Origin: Apostichopus japonicus
Lineage: Eukaryota > Echinodermata > Holothuroidea > Aspidochirotida > Stichopodidae
Reading direction: 5' to 3'
Assembly: GCF_037975245.1 (NCBI RefSeq)
Contig: NC_092571.1
Location: 9,028,501 to 9,092,500 of the forward strand
DNA length: 64,000 bases
Part shown: positions 14,047-28,037 of the stretch, in pieces
Layout of the letters: each line of letters starts with the position of its first letter
Numbering within the stretch: the stretch's first letter is position 1
Program-made: the position numbers and the translations under genes
Notes under the pieces: generated by a model
The model's database searches: none
What the model saw: only the letters and a program-made list of their open reading frames with translations
Told to the model about the DNA's origin: nothing

Positions 14047-14789
14047 CGCACATTCGATTGATCGGTACCGCACATTCGATTGATCGGTACCGAACATTCG
14101 ATTGATCGGTATCGCACAATCGATTGATCGGTACCGAACATTAGATTGATCGGTACCGAACATTCGATTGATCAATACCGCACATTTGATTGATCGGTAA
14201 CGAACATTCGATTGATAGGTACCGCACATTCGATTGATCGGTAACGAACATTCGATTGATCGGTAACGCACATTCGATTGATCGGTACCGAACATTCGAT
14301 TGATCAATACCGCACATTCGATTGATCGGTAACGCACATTCGATTGATCGGTACCGCACATTCGATTGATCGGTACCGAACATTCGATTGATCGGTACCG
14401 AACATTCGATTGATCGGTACCGATCATTCGATTGATCGGTACCGAACATTCGATTGATCGGTACCGAACATTCGATTGATCGGTACCGAACATTCGATTG
14501 ATCGGTACCGAACATTCGATTGATCAATACCGATCATTAGATTGATCGGTACCGAACATTCGATTGATCAATACCGCACATTCGATTGATCGGTAACGAA
14601 CATTCGATTGATCGGTATCGCACATTCGATTGATCGGTAACGAACATTCGATTGATCGGTACCGCACATTCGATTGATCGGTACCGCACATTCGATTGAT
14701 CAATACCGCACATTCGATTGATCGGTACCGCACATTCGATTGATCGGTACCGCACATTTGATTGATCGGTACCGCACATTCGATTCATC

Positions 14790-14837
14790 GGTACGGTACC
14801 GAACATTCGATTGTTCGGTATCGCACATTAGTTGAAC
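14790..14837. repeat. Phase marker 14, class A
   Basis: Class B partner at 466 bp. Homologue of 23,772 (offset 8,982). Confidence 0.93.
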
Positions 14838-15255
14838 GGTACCGCACATTCGATTGATCGGTACCGCACATTCGATTGATCGGTACCGCATATTCGATTG
14901 TTCGGTACCGCACATTCGATTGTTCGGTACCGCACATTCGAATGATCGGTATCGAACATTCGTGTGTTCGGTACCGCACATTCTATTGATCGGTACCGCA
15001 CATTCGATTCATCGGTACCGCACATTGGATTGATCGGTACCGAACATTCGATTGATTAATACCGCACATTCGATTGATCGGTACCGCACATTCGATTGAT
15101 CGGTACCGAACATTCGATTGATCGGTACCGCACATTCGATTGTTCGGTACCGCACATTCGATTGATCGGTACCGCACATTCGATTGATCGGTACCGAACA
15201 TTCGATTGATCGGTACCGCACATTCGATTGATCGGTACCGAGCATTCGATTCATC

Positions 15256-15303
15256 GGTACGGTACCGAACATTCGATTGTTCGGTATCGCACATTAGTTG
15301 ATC
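15256..15303. repeat. Phase marker 15, class B
   Basis: Next marker at 1,170 bp (53 units + 4), the same interval as 24,238 to 25,408. Confidence 0.93.
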
Positions 15304-16425
15304 GGTACCGCACATTCGATTGATCGGTACCGCACATTCGATTGATCGGTACCGCACATTCGATTGATCGGTACCGTACATTCGATAGATCGGTACCGCA
15401 CATTCGATTGTTCGGTACCGCACATTCGATTGTTCGGTACCGCACATTCGATTGATCGGTATCGAACATTCGATTGATCGGTACCGCACATTCGATTGAT
15501 CGGTACCGCACATTCGATTGATCGGTATCGAACATTCGATTGATCGGTACCGCACATTCGATTGATCGGTACCGCACATTCGATTGATCGGTACCGAACA
15601 TTCGATTGATCGGTACCGCACATTCGATTGATCGGTATCGCCCATTCGATTGATCGGTACCGAACATTCGATTGATCGGTAACGAACATTCGATTGATCG
15701 GTACCGCACATTCGATTGATCGGTACCGAACATTCGATTGATCAATACCGCACATTCGATTGATCGGTACCGCACATTCGATTGTTCGGTACCGCACATT
15801 CGATTGTTCGGTACCGCACATTCGATTGTTCGGTACCGCACATTCGATTGATCGGTATCGAACATTCGATTGATCGGTACCGCACATTCGATTGATCGGT
15901 ACCGAACATTCGATTGATCGGTACCGCACATTCGATTGATCGGTACCGAACATTCGATTGATCAATACCGCACATTCGATTGATCGGTACCGCACATTCG
16001 ATTGATCGGTACCGAACATTCGATTGATCAATACCGCACATTCGATTGATCGGTACCGCACATTCGATTGATCGGTACCGCACATTCGATTGTTCGGTAC
16101 CGCACATTCGATTGATCGGTATCGAACATTCGATTGTTCGGTACCGCACATTCGATTGATCGGTACCGCACATTCGATTCATCGGTACCGCACATTCGAT
16201 TGATCGGTACCGAACATTCGATTGATTAATACCGCACATTCGATTGATCGGTACCGCACATTCGATTGATCGGTACCGAACATTCGATTGATCGGTACCG
16301 CACATTCGATTGTTCGGTACCGCACATTCCATTGATCGGTACCGCACATTCGATTGATCGGTACCGAACATTCGATTGATCGGTACCGCACATTCGATTG
16401 ATCGGTACCGAGCATTCGATTCATC

Positions 16426-16473
16426 GGTACGGTACCGAACATTCGATTGTTCGGTATCGCACATTAGTTGATC
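16426..16473. repeat. Phase marker 16, class B
   Basis: First copy in the 1,874-bp tandem duplication. Next marker at 1,874 bp (85 units + 4). Confidence 0.93.
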
Positions 16474-18299
16474 GGTACCGCACATTCGATTGATCGGTAC
16501 CGCACATTCGATTGATCGGTACCGCACATTCGATTGATCGGTACCGCACATTCGATAGATCGGTACCGCACATTCGATTGTTCGGTACCGCACATTCGAT
16601 TGTTCGGTACCGCACATTCGATTGATCGGTATCGAACATTCGATTGATCGGTACCGCACATTCGATTGATCGGTACCGCACATTCGATTGATCGGTACCG
16701 AACATTCGATTGATCGGTACCGCACATTGGATTGATCGGTATTGCACATTCGATTAATCGGTATCGCACATATGATTGATCGGTACCGCACATTCGATTG
16801 ATCGGTACAACACATTCGATTGATCGGTACCGCACATTCGATTGATCGGTACCGAACATTCGATTGATCGGTAACGCACATTCGATTGATCGGTACCGCA
16901 CATTCGATTGATCGGTACCGCACATTCGATTGATCGGTATCGCACATTCGATTGATCGGTACCGAACATTCGATTGATCGGTACCGAACATTCGATTGAT
17001 CGGTAACGCACATTCGATTGATCGGTACCGCACATTCGATTGATCGGTACCGAACATTCGATTGATCGGTACCGAACATTCGATTGATCGGTACCGATCA
17101 TTCGATTGATCGGTACCGAACATTCGATTGATCGGTACCGAACATTCGATTGATCGGTACCGAACATTCGATTGATCGGTACCGCACATTCGATTGATCG
17201 GTACCGAACATTCGATTGATCGGTACCCCACAATCGATTGATCGGTTCCGCACAATCGATTGATCGGTACCGAACCTTCGATTGATCGGTACCGAACATT
17301 CGATTGATCAATACCGCACATTCGATTGATCGGTATCGAACATTCGATTGATCGGTACCGCACATTCGATTGATCGGTACCGCACATTCGATTGATCGGT
17401 ATCGAACATTCGATTGATCGGTACCGCACATTCGATTGATCGGTACCGCACATTCGATTGATCGGTACCGAACATTCGATTGATCGGTACCGCACATTCG
17501 ATTGATCGGTATCGCCCATTCGATTGATCGGTACCGAACATTCGATTGATCGGTAACGAACATTCGATTGATCGGTACCGCACATTCGATTGATCGGTAC
17601 CGAACATTCGATTGATCAATACCGCACATTCGATTGATCGGTACCGCACATTCGATTGTTCGGTACCGCACATTCGATTGTTCGGTACCGCACATTCGAT
17701 TGTTCGGTACCGCACATTCGATTGATCGGTATCGAACATTCGATTGATCGGTACCGCACATTCGATTGATCGGTACCGAACATTCGATTGATCGGTACCG
17801 CACATTCGATTGATCGGTACCGAACATTCGATTGATCAATACCGCACATTCGATTGATCGGTACCGCACATTCGATTGATCGGTACCGAACATTCGATTG
17901 ATCAATACCGCACATTCGGTTGATCGGTACCGCACATTCGATTGATCGGTACCGCACATTCGATTGTTCGGTACCGCACATTCGATTGATCGGTATCGAA
18001 CATTCGATTGTTCGGTACCGCACATTCGATTGATCTGTACCGCACATTCGATTCATCGGTACCGCACATTCGATTGATCGGTACCGAACATTCGATTGAT
18101 TAATACCGCACATTCGATTGATCGGTACCGCACATTCGATTGATCGGTACCGAACATTCGATTGATCGGTACCGCACATTCGATTGTTCGGTACCGCACA
18201 TTCCATTGATCGGTACCGCACATTCGATTGATCGGTACCGAACATTCGATTGATCGGTACCGCACATTCGATTGATCGGTACCGAGCATTCGATTCATC

Positions 18300-18347
18300 G
18301 GTACGGTACCGAACATTCGATTGTTCGGTATCGCACATTAGTTGATC
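18300..18347. repeat. Phase marker 17, class B
   Basis: Second copy in the 1,874-bp duplication. Next marker at 2,116 bp. Confidence 0.93.
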
Positions 18348-20415
18348 GGTACCGCACATTCGATTGATCGGTACCGCACATTCGATTGATCGGTACCGCA
18401 CATTCGATTGATCGGTACCGCACATTCGATAGATCGGTACCGCACATTCGATTGTTCGGTACCGCACATTCGATTGTTCGGTACCGCACATTCGATTGAT
18501 CGGTATCGAACATTCGATTGATCGGTACCGCACATTCGATTGATCGGTACCGCACATTCGATTGATCGGTACCGAACATTCGATTGATCGGTACCGCACA
18601 TTGGATTGATCGGTATCGCACATTCGATTAATCGGTATCGCACATATGATTGATCGGTACCGCACATTCGATTGATCGGTACAACACATTCGATTGATCG
18701 GTACCGCACATTCGATTGATCGGTACCGAACATTCGATTGATCGGTAACGCACATTCGATTGATCGGTACCGCACATTCGATTGATCGGTACCGCACATT
18801 CGATTGATCGGTATCGCACATTCGATTGATCGGTACCGAACATTCGATTGATCGGTACCGAACATTCGATTGATCGGTAACGCACATTCGATTGATCGGT
18901 ACCGCACATTCGATTGATCGGTACCGAACATTCGATTGATCGGTACCGAACATTCGATTGATCGGTACCGATCATTCGATTGATCGGTACCGAACATTCG
19001 ATTGATCGGTACCGAACATTCGATTGATCGGTACCGAACATTCGATTGATCGGTACCGCACATTCGATTGATCGGTACCGAACATTCGATTGATCGGTAC
19101 CCCACAATCGATTGATCGGTACCGCACAATCGATTGATCGGTACCGAACCTTCGATTGATCGGTACCGAACATTCGATTGATCAATACCGCACATTCGAT
19201 TGATCGGAAACGAACATTCGATTAATCGGTACCGCACATTCGATTGATCGGTACCGAACATTCGATTGATCAATACCGCACATTCGATTGATCGGTACCG
19301 CACTATCGATTGTTCGGTACCGAACATTCGATTGATCGGTACCGATCATTCGATTGATCGGTACCGAACATTCGATTGATCGGTACCGAACATTCGATTG
19401 ATCGGTACCGAACATTCGATTGATCGGTACCGCACATTCGATTGATAGGTACCGAACATTTGATTGATCAATACCGCACATTCGATTGATCGGTACCGCA
19501 CATTCGATTGTTCGGTACCGCACATTCGATTGTTCGGTACCGCACATTCGATTGTTCGGTACCGCACATTCGATTGATCGGTATCGAACATTCGATTGAT
19601 CGGTACCGCACATTCGATTGATCGGTACCGAACATTCGATTGATCGGTACCGCACATTCGATTCATCGGTACCGAACATTCGATTGATCAATACCGCACA
19701 TTCGATTGATCGGTACCGCACATTCGATTGATCGGTACCGCACATTCGATTGATCGGTACCGCACATTCGATTGATCGGTACCGAACATTCGATTGATCG
19801 GTACCGCACATTCGATTGATCGGTACCGAACATTCGATTGATCAATACCGCACATTCGATTGATCGGTAACGCACATTCGATTGATCGGTACCGAACATT
19901 CGATTGATCGGTACCGAACATTCGATTGATCGGTACCGATCATTCGATTGATCGGTACCGAACATTCGATTGATCGGTACCGAACATTCGATTGATCGGT
20001 ACCGAACATTCGATTGATCGGTACCGCACATTCGATTGATCGGTACCGAACATTCGATTGATCGGTATCGCACAATCGATTGATCGGTACCGAACATTAG
20101 ATTGATCGGTACCGAACATTGGATTGATCAATCCCGCACATTCGATTGATCGGTAACGAACATTCGATTGATCGGTACCGAACATTCGATTGATCAATAC
20201 CGCACATTCGCTTGATCGGTAACGAACATTCGATTGATCGGTACCGCACATTCGATTGATCGGTAACGAACATTCGATTGATCGGTACCGCACATTCGAT
20301 TGATCGGTACCGCACATTCGATTGATCAATACCGCACATTCGATTGATCGGTACCGCACATTCGATTGATCGGTACCGCACATTTGATTGATCGGTACCG
20401 CACATTCGATTCATC

Positions 20416-20463
20416 GGTACGGTACCGAACATTCGATTGTTCGGTATCGCACATTAGTTGAAC
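20416..20463. repeat. Phase marker 18, class A
   Basis: Class B partner at 444 bp (20 units + 4), one unit shorter than its homologue pair at 27,524/27,990. Confidence 0.93.
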
Positions 20464-20859
20464 GGTACCGTACATTCGATTGATCGGTACCGCACATTCG
20501 ATTGATCGGAACCGCATATTCGATTGTTCGGTACCGCACATTCGATTGATCGGTATCGAACATTCGATTGTTCGGTACCGCACATTCGATTGATCGGTAC
20601 CGCACATTCGATTCATCGGTACCGCACATTCGATTGATCGGTACCGAACATTCGATTGATTAATACCGCACATTCGACTGATCGGTACCGCACATTCGAT
20701 TGATCGGTACCGAACATTCGATTGATCGGTACCGCACATTCGATTGTTCGGTACCGCACATTCGATTGATCGGTACCGCACATTCGATTGATCGGTACCG
20801 AACATTCGATTGATCGGTACCGCACATTCGATTGATCGGTACCGAGCATTCGATTCATC

Positions 20860-20907
20860 GGTACGGTACCGAACATTCGATTGTTCGGTATCGCACATTA
20901 GTTGATC
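20860..20907. repeat. Phase marker 19, class B
   Basis: Next marker at 1,302 bp (59 units + 4). Confidence 0.93.
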
Positions 20908-21126
20908 GGTACCGCACATTCGATTGATCGGTACCGCACATTCGATTGATCGGTACCGCACATTCGATTGATCGGTACCGCACATTCGATAGATCGGTAC
21001 CGCATATTCGATTGTTCGGTACCGCACATTCGATTGATCGGTATCGAACATTCGATTGATCGGTACCGCACATTCGATTGATCGGTACCGCACATTCGAT
21101 TGATCGGTACCGAACATTCGATTGAT

Positions 21127-21244
21127 CCTTAAAGCACATTTGATTGATCGGTATCGAACATTCGATTGATCGGTACCGCACATTCGATTGATCGGTACCG
21201 CACATTCGATTGATCGGTACCGAACATTCGATTGATCCTTAAAG
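21127..21244. repeat. 110-bp local duplication with CCTTAAAG units
   Basis: The rare unit CCTTAAAGCACATTTG occurs at 21,127 and again at 21,237, five units apart, whereas the homologous place at 28,257 has it once. Other single copies are at 6,251 and 34,072. This is the most divergent unit variant that recurs in the left half. Confidence 0.85.
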
Positions 21245-22161
21245 CACATTTGATTGATCGGTATCGCACATTCGATTAATCGGTATCGCACATATGATTG
21301 ATCGGTACCGCACTTTCGATTGATCGGTACAACACATTCGATTGATCGGTACCGCACATTCGATTGATCGGTACCGAACATTCGATTGATCGGTAACGCA
21401 CATTCGATTGATCGGTACCGCACATTCGATTGATCGGTACCGCACATTCGATTGATCGGTATCGCACATTCGATTGATCGGTACCGAACATTCGATTGAT
21501 CGGTACCGAACATTCGATTGATCGGTAACGCACATTCGATTGATCGGTACCGCACATTCGATTGATCGGTACCGAACATTCGATTGATCGGTACCGAACA
21601 TTCGATTGATCGGTACCGATCATTCGATTGATCGGTACCGAACATTCGATTGATCGGTACCGAACATTCGATTGATCGGTACCGAACATTCGATTGATCG
21701 GTACCGCACATTCGATTGATCGGTACCGCACAATCGATTGATCGGTACCGAACATTCGATTGATCGGTACCGAACATTCGATTGATCAATACCGCACATT
21801 CGATTGATCGGAATGGAACATTCGATTGATCGGTACCGCACATTCAATTGATCGGTAACGAACATTCGATTGATCGGTACCGCACATTCGATTGATCGGT
21901 ACCGAACATTCGATTGATCAATACCGCACATTCGATTGATCGGTACCGAACATTCGATTGATCGGTGACGCACATTCGATTGATCGGTACCGCACATTCG
22001 ATTGATCGGTACCGAACATTCGATTGATCGGTATCGCACATTCGATTGATCGGTACCGAACATTCGATTGATCGGTACCGCACAATCGATTGATCGGTAC
22101 CGAACATTCGATTGATCGGTACCGCACATTCGATTCATCGGTACCGAGCATTCGATTCATC

Positions 22162-22209
22162 GGTACGGTACCGAACATTCGATTGTTCGGTATCGCACAT
22201 TAGTTGATC
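22162..22209. repeat. Phase marker 20, class B
   Basis: Homologue of 13,180 at +8,982 bp. Next marker at 1,610 bp. Confidence 0.93.
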
Positions 22210-22758
22210 GGTACCGCACATTCGATTGATCGGTACCGCACATTCGATTGATCGGTACCGTACATTCGATTGATCGGTACCGCACATTCGATTGATCGGT
22301 ACAGCACATTCGATTGTTCGGTACCGCACATTCGATTGTTCGGTATCGCACATTCGATTGATCGGTATCGAACATTCGATTGATCGGTACCGCACATTCG
22401 ATTGATCGGTACCGCACATTCGATTGATCGGTACCGAACATTCGATTGATAAATACCGCACATTCGATTGATCGGTACCGCACATTCGATTGATCGGTAC
22501 CGAACATTCGATTGATCAATACCGCACATTCGATTGATCGGTACCGCACATTCGATTGATCGGTAACGCACATTCGATTGATCGGTACCGCACATTCGAT
22601 TGTTCGGTACCGCACATTCGATTGTTCGGTACCGCACATTCGATTGATCGGTATCGAACATTCGATTGATCGGTACCGCACATTCGATTGATCGGTACCG
22701 AACATTCGATTGATCGGTACCGCACATTCGATTGATCGGTACCGAACATTCGATTGAT

Positions 22759-23028
22759 CAATACCGCACATTCGATTGATCGGTACCGCACATTCGATTG
22801 ATCGGTACCGAACATTCGATTGATAAATACCGCACATTCGATTGATCGGTACCGCACATTCGATTGATCGGTACCGAACATTCGATTGATCAATACCGCA
22901 CATTCGATTGATCGGTACCGCACATTCGATTGATCGGTACCGAACATTCGATTGATAAATACCGCACATTCGATTGATCGGTACCGCACATTCGATTGAT
23001 CGGTACCGAACATTCGATTGATCAATAC
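22759..23028. repeat. 66-bp ladder, copy in the 8,982-bp duplication
   Basis: CAATACC at 22,759, 22,891 and 23,023 alternates with AAATACC at 22,825 and 22,957, each exactly 8,982 bp from its homologue. Confidence 0.9.
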
Positions 23029-23771
23029 CGCACATTCGATTGATCGGTACCGCACATTCGATTGATCGGTACCGAACATTCGATTGATCGGTATCGCACA
23101 ATCGATTGATCGGTACCGAACATTAGATTGATCGGTACCGAACATTCGATTGATCAATACCGCACATTTGATTGATCGGTAACGAACATTCGATTGATAG
23201 GTACCGCACATTCGATTGATCGGTAACGAACATTCGATTGATCGGTAACGCACATTCGATTGATCGGTACCGAACATTCGATTGATCAATACCGCACATT
23301 CGATTGATCGGTAACGCACATTCGATTGATCGGTACCGCACATTCGATTGATCGGTACCGAACATTCGATTGATCGGTACCGAACATTCGATTGATCGGT
23401 ACCGATCATTCGATTGATCGGTACCGAACATTCGATTGATCGGTACCGAACATTCGATTGATCGGTACCGAACATTCGATTGATCGGTACCGAACATTCG
23501 ATTGATCAATACCGATCATTAGATTGATCGGTACCGAACATTCGATTGATCAATACCGCACATTCGATTGATCGGTAACGAACATTCGATTGATCGGTAT
23601 CGCACATTCGATTGATCGGTAACGAACATTCGATTGATCGGTACCGCACATTCGATTGATCGGTACCGCACATTCGATTGATCAATACCGCACATTCGAT
23701 TGATCGGTACCGCACATTCGATTGATCGGTACCGCACATTTGATTGATCGGTACCGCACATTCGATTCATC

Positions 23772-23819
23772 GGTACGGTACCGAACATTCGATTGTTCGG
23801 TATCGCACATTAGTTGAAC
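23772..23819. repeat. Phase marker 21, class A
   Basis: Homologue of 14,790 at +8,982 bp. The unit after it reads GGTAACGAAC instead of GGTACCGCAC. Partner at 466 bp. Confidence 0.93.
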
Positions 23820-24237
23820 GGTAACGAACATTCGATTGATCGGTACCGCACATTCGATTGATCGGTACCGCATATTTGATTGTTCGGTACCGCACATTCG
23901 ATTGTTCGGTACCGCACATTCGATTGATCGGTATCGAACATTCGTGTGTTCGGTACCGCACATTCTATTGATCGGTACCGCACATTCGATTCATCGGTAC
24001 CGCACATTGGATTGATCGGTACCGAACATTCGATTGATTAATACCGCACATTCGATTGATCGGTACCGCACATTCGATTGATCGGTACCGAACATTCGAT
24101 TGATCGGTACCGCACATTCGATTGTTCGGTACCGCACATTCGATTGATCGGTACCGCACATTCGATTGATCGGTACCGAACATTCGATTGATCGGTACCG
24201 CACATTCGATTGATCGGTACCGAGCATTCGATTCATC

Positions 24238-24285
24238 GGTACGGTACCGAACATTCGATTGTTCGGTATCGCACATTAGTTGATC
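24238..24285. repeat. Phase marker 22, class B
   Basis: Homologue of 15,256. Next marker at 1,170 bp. Confidence 0.93.
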
Positions 24286-25407
24286 GGTACCGCACATTCG
24301 ATTGATCGGTACCGCACATTCGATTGATCGGTACCGCACATTCGATTGATCGGTACCGTACATTCGATAGATCGGTACCGCACATTCGATTGTTCGGTAC
24401 CGCACATTCGATTGTTCGGTACCGCACATTCGATTGATCGGTATCGAACATTCGATTGATCGGTACCGCACATTCGATTGATCGGTACCGCACATTCGAT
24501 TGATCGGTATCGAACATTCGATTGATCGGTACCGCACATTCGATTGATCGGTACCGCACATTCGATTGATCGGTACCGAACATTCGATTGATCGGTACCG
24601 CACATTCGATTGATCGGTATCGCCCATTCGATTGATCGGTACCGAACATTCGATTGATCGGTAACGAACATTCGATTGATCGGTACCGCACATTCGATTG
24701 ATCGGTACCGAACATTCGATTGATCAATACCGCACATTCGATTGATCGGTACCGCACATTCGATTGTTCGGTACCGCACATTCGATTGTTCGGTACCGCA
24801 CATTCGATTGTTCGGTACCGCACATTCGATTGATCGGTATCGAACATTCGATTGATCGGTACCGCACATTCGATTGATCGGTACCGAACATTCGATTGAT
24901 CGGTACCGCACATTCGATTGATCGGTACCGAACATTCGATTGATCAATACCGCACATTCGATTGATCGGTACCGCACATTCGATTGATCGGTACCGAACA
25001 TTCGATTGATCAATACCGCACATTCGATTGATCGGTACCGCACATTCGATTGATCGGTACCGCACATTCGATTGTTCGGTACCGCACATTCGATTGATCG
25101 GTATCGAACATTCGATTGTTCGGTACCGCACATTCGATTGATCGGTACCGCACATTCGATTGATCGGTACCGCACATTCGATTGATCGGTACCGAACATT
25201 CGATTGATTAATACCGCACATTCGATTGATCGGTACCGCACATTCGATTGATCGGTACCGAACATTCGATTGATCGGTACCGCACATTCGATTGTTCGGT
25301 ACCGCACATTCCATTGATCGGTACCGCACATTCGATTGATCGGTACCGAACATTCGATTGATCGGTACCGCACATTCGATTGATCGGTACCGAGCATTCG
25401 ATTCATC

Positions 25408-25455
25408 GGTACGGTACCGAACATTCGATTGTTCGGTATCGCACATTAGTTGATC
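25408..25455. repeat. Phase marker 23, class B
   Basis: Homologue of 16,426 (+8,982) and of 18,300 (+7,108). Next marker at 2,116 bp. Confidence 0.93.
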
Positions 25456-27523
25456 GGTACCGCACATTCGATTGATCGGTACCGCACATTCGATTGATCG
25501 GTACCGCACATTCGATTGATCGGTACCGCACATTCGATAGATCGGTACCGCACATTCGATTGTTCGGTACCGCACATTCGATTGTTCGGTACCGCACATT
25601 CGATTGATCGGTATCGAACATTCGATTGATCGGTACCGCACATTCGATTGATCGGTACCGCACATTCGATTGATCGGTACCGAACATTCGATTGATCGGT
25701 ACCGCACATTGGATTGATCGGTATCGCACATTCGATTAATCGGTATCGCACATATGATTGATCGGTACCGCACATTCGATTGATCGGTACAACACATTCG
25801 ATTGATCGGTACCGCACATTCGATTGATCGGTACCGAACATTCGATTGATCGGTAACGCACATTCGATTGATCGGTACCGCACATTCGATTGATCGGTAC
25901 CGCACATTCGATTGATCGGTATCGCACATTCGATTGATCGGTACCGAACATTCGATTGATCGGTACCGAACATTCGATTGATCGGTAACGCACATTCGAT
26001 TGATCGGTACCGCACATTCGATTGATCGGTACCGAACATTCGATTGATCGGTACCGAACATTCGATTGATCGGTACCGATCATTCGATTGATCGGTACCG
26101 AACATTCGATTGATCGGTACCGAACATTCGATTGATCGGTACCGAACATTCGATTGATCGGTACCGCACATTCGATTGATAGGTACCGAACATTCGATTG
26201 ATCGGTACCCCACAATCGATTGATCGGTACCGCACAATCGATTGATCGGTACCGAACCTTCGATTGATCGGTACCGAACATTCGATTGATCAATACCGCA
26301 CATTCGATTGATCGGAAACGAACATTCGATTAATCGGTACCGCACATTCGATTGATCTTTACCGAACATTCGATTGATCAATACCGCACATTCGATTGAT
26401 CGGTACCGCACTATCGATTGTTCGGTACCGAACATTCGATTGATCGGTACCGATCATTCGATTGATCGGTACCGAACATTCGATTGATCGGTACCGAACA
26501 TTCGATTGATCGGTACCGAACATTCGATTGATCGGTACCGCACATTCGATTGATAGGTACCGAACATTTGATTGATCAATACCGCACATTCGATTGATCG
26601 GTACCGCACATTCGATTGTTCGGTACCGCACATTCGATTGTTCGGTACCGCACATTCGATTGTTCGGTACCGCACATTCGATTGATCGGTATCGAACATT
26701 CGATTGATCGGTACCGCACATTCGATTGATCGGTACCGAACATTCGATTGATCGGTACCGCACATTCGATTCATCGGTACCGAACATTCGATTGATCAAT
26801 ACCGCACATTCGATTGATCGGTACCGCACATTCGATTGATCGGTACCGCACATTCGATTGATCGGTACCGCACATTCGATTGATCGGTACCGAACATTCG
26901 ATTGATCGGTACCGCACATTCGATTGATCGGTACCGAACATTCGATTGATCAATACCGCACATTCGATTGATCGGTAACGCACATTCGATTGATCGGTAC
27001 CGAACATTCGATTGATCGGTACCGAACATTCGATTGATCGGTACCGATCATTCGATTGATCGGTACCGAACATTCGATTGATCGGTACCGAACATTCGAT
27101 TGATCGGTACCGAACATTCGATTGATCGGTACCGCACATTCGATTGATCGGTACCGAACATTCGATTGATCGGTATCGCACAATCGATTGATCGGTACCG
27201 AACATTAGATTGATCGGTACCGAACATTCGATTGATCAATCCCGCACATTCGATTGATCGGTAACGAACATTCGATTGATCGGTACCGAACATTCGATTG
27301 ATCAATACCGCACATTCGCTTGATCGGTAACGAACATTCGATTGATCGGTACCGCACATTCGATTGATCGGTAACGAACATTCGATTGATCGGTACCGCA
27401 CATTCGATTGATCGGTACCGCACATTCGATTGATCAATACCGCACATTCGATTGATCGGTACCGCACATTCGATTGATCGGTACCGCACATTTGATTGAT
27501 CGGTACCGCACATTCGATTCATC

Positions 27524-27571
27524 GGTACGGTACCGAACATTCGATTGTTCGGTATCGCACATTAGTTGAAC
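27524..27571. repeat. Phase marker 24, class A
   Basis: Homologue of 20,416 (+7,108) and of 33,339 (-5,815). Partner at 466 bp. Confidence 0.93.
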
Positions 27572-27989
27572 GGTACCGTACATTCGATTGATCGGTACCG
27601 CACATTCGATTGATCGGAACCGCATATTCGATTGTTCGGTACCGCACATTCGATTGTTCGGTACCGCACATTCGATTGATCGGTATCGAACATTCGATTG
27701 TTCGGTACCGCACATTCGATTGATCGGTACCGCACATTCGATTCATCGGTACCGCACATTCGATTGATCGGTACCGAACATTCGATTGATTAATACCGCA
27801 CATTCGACTGATCGGTACCGCACATTCGATTGATCGGTACCGAACATTCGATTGATCGGTACCGCACATTCGATTGTTCGGTACCGCACATTCGATTGAT
27901 CGGTACCGCACATTCGATTGATCGGTACCGAACATTCGATTGATCGGTACCGCACATTCGATTGATCGGTACCGAGCATTCGATTCATC

Positions 27990-28037
27990 GGTACGGTACC
28001 GAACATTCGATTGTTCGGTATCGCACATTAGTTGATC
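27990..28037. repeat. Phase marker 25, class B
   Basis: Next marker at 1,324 bp (60 units + 4). Confidence 0.93.

Larger units (their letters stand above)
15437..19184. repeat. 1,874-bp tandem duplication
   Basis: Copy 1 is about 15,437-17,310 and copy 2 about 17,311-19,184. The period is 85 units plus one marker (16,426 and 18,300). The left edge is seen where GTTCGGTACC at about 15,430 faces GATCAATACC at about 17,309. The same block exists once at 24,419-26,292, so the tandem form arose on this copy, or one copy was lost there. Confidence 0.87.
13055..26312. repeat. 8,982-bp-offset duplication of a 4.3-kb block
   Basis: Bases about 13,055-17,330 match about 22,037-26,312. Markers 13,180, 14,790, 15,256 and 16,426 have the same spacings (1,610, 466, 1,170) as 22,162, 23,772, 24,238 and 25,408. 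The left edge is GTACCGCACA versus GTATCGCACA at 13,049/22,031. The right edge is GGTATC versus GGAAAC at 17,330/26,312. A few substitutions separate the copies, for example around 14,941 and 23,823. Confidence 0.85.

Noticed and set aside
13055-26312. A transposon or viral insertion as the cause of the 9-kb periodicity
   Set aside because: Both copies consist only of 22-bp units and markers; there are no terminal repeats, target duplications or foreign coding sequence.
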